In this document: piece by piece, positions 56,834 through 64,000 of the stretch
Numbering within the stretch: the first letter of the stretch is position 1
How the letters are laid out: the number at the start of each line of letters is the position of its first letter
Assembly: GCF_009727055.1 (NCBI RefSeq)
Contig: NC_052359.1
Coordinates: forward strand, 58,101,904-58,165,903
From: Benincasa hispida
Lineage: Eukaryota > Streptophyta > Magnoliopsida > Cucurbitales > Cucurbitaceae
Direction of reading: 5' to 3'
DNA length: 64,000 nt
Notes under the pieces: model-generated
Databases searched by the model: none
What the model was told of the DNA's origin: nothing
Seen by the model: only the letters and a program-made list of their open reading frames with translations
Position numbers and translations under genes: made by a program

Positions 56834-57420
56834 TAGAAGGTCATTCTTCACCAACTTCTCAATCGTATTGAGATTGATGTGCCCTCATCGAAGGTGTCAA
56901 AGTTGGGCATTTTGCTTAGGAGAAACCTTAAGTTGTTTATTTCGAGTTACGACAATTTTAAACATCTCTATGTTATGAAGGGAATTTGTTGCTAACGGCC
57001 TTAACACATACAAATTGTTTTTCAGTTTTGTTGAACATATCTCAACACCATCTTTCAGAATAAACACTTTATTCACCAAAAGTTGAGAGTACATTTACTT
57101 TCAATCAAACACTTTACAGAAATTAAATTCCGCTTTAACTCAAAAACAACATATACATCATGTAAAATGATAAGTTTATTCTGTAAAGTCAACTGGAGCC
57201 CCCCATTGCCACAGCTGAGACGAAGTGCCCGATGCCTACTCACATCGTCATCTCACCAGCATCAAGCTGCCGCCAGGATCTAATCTCCTGAAAAGAAGAA
57301 CAAACATGGTTAGTGGCTCTAGAGTCTATAAACCAGGCAAAATCATCATTCTCTACTAAACAAGTTTCCAAAACCAATAAATCACATTTACCTTGTTTTG
57401 TCTTAGCCTTAGCCTTCTTC
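56834..57420 (-). pseudogene. copia protease and pre-integrase remnant (lineage 1)
   Basis: Minus strand, after gag: FAWFIDSRATNHVC, where copia proteases read DSGA: the Gly after the catalytic Asp-Ser is Arg. Then several stops, then a frame at 57094-56897 with LVNKVFILKDGVEIC and NNLYVLRPL, the GAG-pre-integrase segment, and LVKNDLLSELEE, where the sequence jumps to the RT of another lineage at about 56833. The integrase core is missing. Confidence 0.72.
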
Positions 57421-58283
57421 TTCTCCTTTAACCAGCAAGGACAATTCTGCTTCTAGTGTTCATCTTGGTTGCAATGGAAACATTTTCCTTTTTCAACGAC
57501 GTTGGTCGCCTACCTCGCTGTGTTGCAAGTTATGGGTTAGCGGTGCCTTCTCTTTTCCATTACTACCATTCTTCTTATTCCACTTAGTAGTGTTAGAAGT
57601 AGAAGGTGTAGACTTAGTTCCTGAGATCAAATCTCGATGGAAATTCTTAAATGATGAAGCAACATTTGCCTCACCAACCTTTTTCTCCTTGCTTTTTAGC
57701 AAGGATTGGAATGTTTGCAACTCGTTAAAGAGAGTTGTAAGAGAATAATCAACTTTGTTCAACACAACATTGCTGACAAAGTGCAAGAAGCTTTCTGGAA
57801 ACGTTTGCAGAATTATGCTAATCTGGGTGCCCTCATCGATGCGAGCCCCATTCATCTCTGCCATATTAAAGTGGACCATCATGTTAAGAACGCATTCTCG
57901 AACAGATGTACCCTCCTCCATTTTGGAGTTGAAGATGCTTTTTAGAGCTTCATGCTTGAGCTGTCCAGACTATTGTCCGAACATTCCCCGTAGGGACTCC
58001 ATGATCTCATGCACAGAGACCATAGGCTCATGTTTCTTGGCCAAAACTTCGTTCAAATTGGCCAAGATATAAGCTCGGACCTTCTCATTCGCCCATGTCC
58101 AATTCTCATAAGCCTCCCGAAAATTTCGAGTGGCTGTTTGAGTTGGAATAGGAGCACACTCTTCCATAAGGACGAACCTCAGGTCATCGATGATAAGTAT
58201 GGTATTACTCATTGTTTTCAAAGTAGCGTAGTTTTCACCAGTCAGTTTATCGGCATTAATAGAGCTAACGTGGCTGTTGCCAT
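57421..58283 (-). pseudogene. copia gag
   Basis: Start ATG at 58283 (MATATLALL). A one-base shift near 58255 interrupts, then 58221-57970 reads the gag core (LRFVLMEECAPIPTQTATR, YILANLNEVLAKKHE), a stop, then 57921-57493 (ECVLNMMVHFNMAEMNG and FQSLLKSKEKKVGEANVAS) and the zinc knuckle CFHCNQDEH-stop-KQNC at about 57440-57480 with a TAG inside. It matches the gag remnant at 34477. Gag would package the element RNA; three breaks disable it. Confidence 0.82.
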
Positions 58284-60826
58284 TTTAAAGTTGTTGAAAA
58301 ACATGAACAAACTTAATAAGTCTATACATTACCACTTTTAACACCAATTTTAGTTTTAGCAAAATAGTTCTAATGTACTCTAAGTGAAAAGACATCTATT
58401 TTGCAATGATACCCCAGCGAGGCAGGACAAAAGTCACCGATGGGGTGATCAAGTGCTCCTTCACTGGCATGAGATATTCTAAACCATTAGACAAAAACAA
58501 GTCTTGTAACTGACTCTAACAGTCACCATTTTTTGGTCCAAAACTACTAACCTTTAACAATTTTGCATAAGTGTAACCCCTCATTTTAGGCCCTAAAGTC
58601 TCGCTCTAATGCTCCCACCGTAGGGGAAAAACAGATTAAGACAAGAGATTAAAGCAACATTATGTTATACAGGATATCAGATAAAGAGTTGTGCAAAACT
58701 GCCATCCTTTAGGGGGACACTCCCAGGATGCCAAGAGGCGATGCACAAAACTTTATCCAACCTAATGAGAGAGACCGTGGGATATGTTGTCACACGTCCC
58801 GCTTCCACTTACTATGAACATTCTCTTCATTCACCTTGGTATTGACCTCCCCAAATACCATCCTTTAGGGGGACACTTCCAGGGTGCCTCGAAGCCGAGG
58901 ATATATCTCACAGTGTGAACATGAGGGAGAAAAGTGTAGAGGTTTAAGTGAAGTATCATATACCCAAGTACCTCCCACTGAATGTTCTACCTAGGGATTC
59001 ATTAACTTAGACAATCCGACTACTAATTTTGTCTAAATGTGAGTTTAATTTGCTCAAACATAACTCTTGCTTTTGATATTTAAACAAGTTTGAATCAAGT
59101 TCCATTAAACACTTTAACGGACTATTATCAAATTTGCATGCATGCAACAAATCTATCTAATTCACCTTTCTAGGTAGGTTCCTAGGTAAGGGTATTCCAT
59201 TTCTATCAGCTTAAATACCCTAGCCTAGACAGAACCCGCCTTAAACAAAAGGTCCCTTATAGATAGATTTGGTACATATTTAATCTTTTATTAGTCAATT
59301 TAATCCTATTAAACTGATTAAAGATTAAATTTAGGTATCTAATCTCATTAGAACCGTGATCTTAGGTCTATCTCAATCAAATTTTAAAATTCTTATAAAA
59401 CATGATTCAATCTAAGTTTGCATGCATGTCTTTCTTATTGATTTTAGTTCTAATTTCCATTATAACTCTTATAAAAGGAAACAACCAAAATCATCCACAT
59501 TGCTAAGCTAGACTAGGTATTTATCACTCTTATAAATTTAACCTATCATTCATGCTTGATGCAATGTCCATTCATTACTATATATAACTCTTATATAAAA
59601 AGTAATGAACAGAATACATGCTTCCATACACCCTTATACTATAACATTTATAATATAAAGATGATGCATGAATATGCTTAATGCATGCATAAATATAACT
59701 CTTATATTATATGATGCATGAGCATGCTCTTAAGTAATTTAAGTATGCAAGCTACTATATCATAACTTTTACAATATAGAGATGATGCATAACAAATGCA
59801 TAACCTATGGTAGGATTTAAAATTAATTGGCATACTATATGACATATAATTTAAACATACATCTCATGTACATTCATCAAAATTAATGGATCAAGATGAT
59901 TAGCCTAAAAAACCAGAAATAAAAAACTATCTATTACATAAATCATCGACCAAGCTGGTTCAAACAGGTGAACCGGGTCTAAAACTGCCTGAACGAAGCC
60001 TCGCTCCCTGATCGAGTAGCTTTTCCTTGTGATCGTCTAGTAAAGTTGGTCGAGTAACCACAATCGTGTAGCAACGATCGAGTACCTTTGACTATGCGAT
60101 GAAGCATGAAGGCCACTCGATGTGCAGTGCATTGATAATAACACCTGCCTAAACGATCGAGTAGACGACAACAATGCGATGAAGCATGATCGTCTAGATG
60201 ATCGAGGAGCAAGCACCAAGTAACAATTACCTAGTGATCGAGTAGCCAGTGACTATGTGATGAAGCATGCTGGCCTATAAGATTGTTTAGTGCACGCGTC
60301 CACCAAGCAACGAGCCCATATTCAACGATCGTTTACCCCCATTGTTTACACGATCGAGTAGCCAAGGCAAACCGATTGAGTAGACACTTTACTCGTTCAT
60401 TTAGCATCAGCCATACGATTATTTAGTAAATGCTACACGATCGAGTTAGAACTTTTCTACTCGATCGTTTAGCCAAATCTAAACGATCTTTTAGCATGGG
60501 CTACACGATCTGACCAACTCTTGGTCTTCTTCTTCCTCGAAGTAAATTGCATCTCCACGCCTTGAAGCTTCATCACGAGCGACTCTTACAGACTCAAACT
60601 CTTTGAATACAGATTCGATAGCAAGTTGATATGGCCAAAAATATAGGGGCCCTTACAATTAACTTTGAAATGTAAAAGAAAGTAATAAGATGCAATCATC
60701 CCAGAAACTCCATTAACTCACATCTACAAATATATCTAACACTTAAATATAATGTAGACATGCTTAAAACCCACCAAGAATGTAAATGCAATGCAATACA
60801 TCAATGGATTTGAAATATCAGAACAA
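58284..60826 (-). other. long copia leader, minus copy
   Basis: Noncoding, about 2.5 kb between primer site and gag, matching 31897-34455 part by part on the other strand: the shared start, the CGATCG-type cluster at 60000-60515, the ATGCATG-rich stretch at 59600-59780, and the duplicated GGGACACTCCCAGG unit at 58715-58740 and 58870-58895. Agreement between two independent copies shows the leader is a family trait. Confidence 0.62.
60000..60515 (-). repeat. CGATCG-type motif cluster, minus copy
   Basis: Plus-strand reading shows ACGATCGAGTA, CGTCTAGATGATCGAGG, AACGATCGTTTACC, TACACGATCGAGTTAG and CTACTCGATCGTTTAGCC at irregular 20-45-base spacing. It is the counterpart of 32215-32720. Confidence 0.65.
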
Positions 60827-60842
60827 CCTGACTTTGATACAA
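60827..60842 (-). other. copia primer-binding site, minus copy
   Basis: The minus strand reads TTGTATCAAAGTCAGG directly after the LTR, a slightly decayed form of the TGGTATCAGAGTCAGG seen at 31881. Confidence 0.8.
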
Positions 60843-60844
60843 AT

Positions 60845-62891
60845 TTAAGGATCTCTTATTCAAAAGAACCAGTGAGCGGAAGCAAGATCTTTCCAAGCCT
60901 ATTGCAAAAGAATACAACATTTACAAATAAACAACCACGGTTATGCATCTTAGAGAAAATTACAGCATGCTCTCTTATCTTAAATACAAAGGGAATCAAG
61001 AGACATACCTTTAAAGAACTATACTTCACGTATTCCCTCGATCTACACTAGTCAGGTGTCCTAGAAAAGTCTAAACGATCACGAATGCAATGAACACCCA
61101 GTGTAATCACGAACTGTTTGATCCTCGAACGGCAACACTCGACACTACTACTCGGTTACCTTGGTATTCTCAGAGTGAGAATCTAGAAGGTGTGGGCTCT
61201 GTGTGAATTTGGTAAAGGGAAGGAGAATGTATACAATCGAGTTACACGATCGAGCAAATGGGAGAAATAATAAGTCTATCATATAGACAAAGGGTACTTG
61301 ATTGTTTAGTAAACGAGCCAATCGTGTAGATAACTTGCTCATCGTTCATTCTCTCAAAAGGGCTATTGTATAGCTCTCTCCTGACACTCAATCTATTGGT
61401 ATGCAATAATGCGATTCCTCAAAAAATGAAAACTCTTTTCATTTTATTCTTCAGTTATTAAAACTGAAAATAACCTCCCACTTGCATGGTTAATGGAGAA
61501 AAGAAAATAACCAACTAACAATCATCTCATAATTGATTTTATTATAAATAAATATAATAACTAATTTATCATATTATATTTATAACCTATAGTTTTAATA
61601 TCACATCATATGTAATATTTAATCCATAGTTCTTTTCTCCTTTATTTAATATAAATCATATTTATATTAATTCCTCCAATTAATATATCTAATATATCAA
61701 ATCAATTATATCACATATAATTGAACCAGTTTAATCAAATTTAATATAATTGATTATATCATATATAATCAAATTTCCTCTTGTTAACTTGAACACTTCA
61801 AACTAACCCAAAAACTGATTCTCAATTGAATCCATTGAGCTACCAAGGGGACCATATGGACTTGTAGCTTGACACTCCAACAGTACGTGAATAACTAACT
61901 AAACTCTTTAATCACGATATCCACCATCCGTTAATTGTCGGGTACTCCACCAAAGACCGACAACTACACTTTTCCCATTATAGATATATTTATGTGTCCA
62001 TTGGGTATAACCAATCAATCGTACGATAACCCTTCACATATCGTTCGTAAGTACAGTTAAGCCAATTTATCTTTTTTCCCTTGTAGTTACATCTAACTCC
62101 TTAAGTACTACTGATTCCTCTAATAACCAATACATCATAGTCCTACTATGAGTGAACACTTCTCGGGCCATGAGAAAGTGTGTGGCGCCACATTGTTCAA
62201 ACCCCGGAATTAGCCTTTAAGGGAACAATCTATCTACTTACCCTTTCTTTGGGGAAGAAGTGAATTCCATCGTGGTAGATAAGTTCCCAGCTCTCCAAGC
62301 AGACAAATCCCTAAAGTGGTAGGTTTGAGTCGGTAATCTGGCCATGCAAATCAAAAGACAGTCCTCAAAGGCAGGAGTTCCCAACTCACTTAGGATTAAG
62401 GTCATGTTACCTATGGTCATCCTAATGAAATGAAAGTTTCTGTCATGAACGACATTATATAACGAGACTAAACATTTCATAGTCCAGTCTTATACAAACT
62501 CTTTTGTATAGGATACCCTCGCTCGCATATCTTTACATGAACGATTAGAATTAGACCATATGTAGCACTTTACAACACTTGTAACATCTACAAAGCGGGT
62601 CGTATCCGTAGTGTCACCAAGATAAGATTTCCCTCCTTCATCCATATACTACAGACCATTTAGGTTATCACTTAAGGCATGATCCACTTGTATGTCTCTA
62701 TATACATGCTTAAGTTAAAACGACAACTAGGGATCTTAGTTTATTTATTTGTGGTTAATGCAACTAAAATATCCCATATTTCATAGAAAACAGTGAAGAA
62801 AATATCTCATATTATTACATCACAAATGTTTGTTCATACACATGTTTACAAACTACAGAACCCTAAGAGATTTAGGGCATCAATCCTAACA
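60845..62891 (-). repeat. copia 5' LTR, minus strand
   Basis: On the minus strand it starts TGTTAGGATTGATGCCC at 62891 and ends near 60845, about 2.05 kb, with every family landmark and no large gap. It is the most complete family LTR here, and gag, leader and primer site follow in order. The start lies inside Athila-like gag sequence. Confidence 0.87.
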
Positions 62892-62896
62892 ACACT

Positions 62897-63690
62897 TGCA
62901 ATCCGGGTTAGAAGAATCACCCCAATTTATCTTGGGGAGGAAGTTAAGAACAATTGGGGCAGAAGAATGTAAACCAACAACAACAAGCGCATAGAGGGAA
63001 TCCACCTAGATCAATCGACACCCCTCACGACCATACATAGAACCAAAATCAGCCTCATTACAACCATAATCATGTGTCTTCATCGTTGGAAATGCTTCTC
63101 AAAGACTATATTTAGGAAAATGATGTGTTGATCCAATCGCAAGCCTCCTCAATGTAGAATCTAGAGGTGCAGGTAGGGCAGATTTCCAATGATCTGCAAA
63201 ACAAGCAACCAGGCACCTTACCTAGTAACATTAAGGATCCACGAGGAAGTGGCAATGAGCATTGTCAAGCGGTGACACTACGAAGTGGGAGAACAATGAG
63301 TATGCTGCCTGCTGAGACCCAAGAAATCAGACCAATAAAGCCAGTGAAACCATTGTCTCTAAGAGAAGAAGAAATTAAGACTCCAATAACGACTCCAATT
63401 GACCTTGATAACCTTGAGTTTGCAACAAATCTTCCTAGTTCAACTTTTCAACCCTCTAACGAATCCTTTAAAACCTTGAACTCTAATAATACAGAAGCTC
63501 CAAAAACAACAAGTCTAGAATCGTCGTCACAAGTTCCTTATGTGGAGAAAGAGAAAAACAAAGAAAGAGAAATCTTACAAGTGCCACCCCAATTCCCTAA
63601 TAGATTGAGAAAGAAAGACGATAGCCAACAATTCAAGAGATTCCTGGATGTGTTAAATAACTGCATATCAACATCCTGCTAGTTGAAGCT
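62897..63690 (+). pseudogene. Athila-like gypsy gag, C-terminal part
   Basis: Translation from 62897 holds NPG-stop-KNHPNLSWGGS, SSLEMLLKDYI, LIQSQASSM, and then an open 171-codon frame from 63167: VQVGQISND-like start, QAVTLRSGRTM, VPPQFPNRLRKKDDSQQFKRFLDVL. These are hallmarks of Athila-type gypsy gags. In-frame stops occur before 63167, and one missing base near 63668 shifts the frame at the end. The copia LTR at 62891 cuts off the N-terminal part. Confidence 0.85.
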
Positions 63691-64000
63691 CTTGAATAGA
63701 TGCCAACCTATGTGAAGTTTCTAAAGTACATTTTGTTCAAGAAGTGTAGGTTGGGCAAATTTGAAAAGGTTGTGCTGACTCAAGAGTGTAGCACAATATT
63801 CGAGAAAATCATTCCTGCCAAGATGAAAGACCTAGGAAGCTTCACATTTCCATGCTCCATTGGTTGGAAAGAGGTTGGTCATGCGCTATGCGACCTAGAA
63901 GTGAGTATCAACCTGATTCCGCTGTCCATCTTAAAAAGCTAGGCATTGGTGAGGCAAGGCTTACCACCGTGACCTTTTAACCAGCTGATCGGTCCATAAC
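63691..64000 (+). pseudogene. Athila-like gypsy protease, cut by window edge
   Basis: Following the frameshift, MPTYVKFLKYILFKK, CSTIFEKIIPAKMKDLGSFTFPCSIG, and ALCDLEVSINLIPLSI: the family reads DLGASINLMP at this aspartic protease site, so the catalytic Asp remains but the following Gly-Ala is Glu-Val. A stop follows at 63942. The rest lies beyond the window. Confidence 0.8.

Overview
The window reads as nuclear DNA of a flowering plant. It is AT-rich and gene-poor, filled with Ty1/copia and Ty3/gypsy LTR retrotransposons, and carries a plant family-1 UDP-glycosyltransferase (UGT) locus. The repeat style and the UGT73C-like genes would suit a cucurbit, but that placement is an impression, not a demonstration.

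The only cellular genes I can support are two paralogous UGT genes on the minus strand, about 53.4 kb apart. The left copy (1-1175) is open for all 391 codons in the window and runs off the left edge inside its sugar-donor box. The right copy (53092-54584) is full length but broken by two frame-changing indels. Homology between the copies continues upstream through TATA-like boxes to a conserved noncoding block, so they look like an old tandem duplication now separated by transposons.

Region by region. 1.2-4.5 kb: UGT upstream DNA with a foldback repeat. 4.5-25 kb: a nested stack. A minus-strand element carrying an envelope-like ORF and AGGGGGAG-type purine tracts (Sirevirus-like) was invaded by (i) a complete but dead gypsy element at 4677-11933 (duplication AAAAG), which holds a solo LTR at 7766-9729 (duplication CTTCG); (ii) a small copia derivative at 13182-16968 (duplication GTAGT), which splits the envelope-like ORF; and (iii) a copia element at 17399-24920 with a degraded pol and another insertion inside it. 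25.6 kb: a SINE with a 13-bp target duplication. 26-28 kb: AT-rich, no gene. 28.0-28.75 kb: a block unlike its surroundings that ends exactly at a perfect 38-bp palindrome of two Tn5 mosaic ends, a sequencing-library artefact. 29.96-40.8 kb: more LTRs of the same copia family plus a gag remnant. 42.9-49.85 kb: a second copia family, complete with LTRs, primer-binding site and purine tract, but with a dead pol. 50-51 kb: a degenerate repeat array. 53.1-55.4 kb: the UGT pseudogene. 55.6-62.9 kb: a minus-strand copia mosaic of two lineages, inserted at its LTR end into an Athila-like gypsy gag/protease remnant that continues to the right edge.

One copia LTR family (LTR near 1.9-2.0 kb, starting TGTTGGGGTTGATGCCC or close to it) occurs at least seven times. 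Its LTR end and leader are studded with a short motif built on CGATCG. No retroelement here has an intact coding region. Two stretches look like data problems rather than biology: the Tn5 palindrome and a homopolymer-garbled block near 18.4 kb. I did not find a new molecular system that I can defend. The best leads are the motif-studded leader family, the paired LTRs with different cores, and the UGT paralogue pair.
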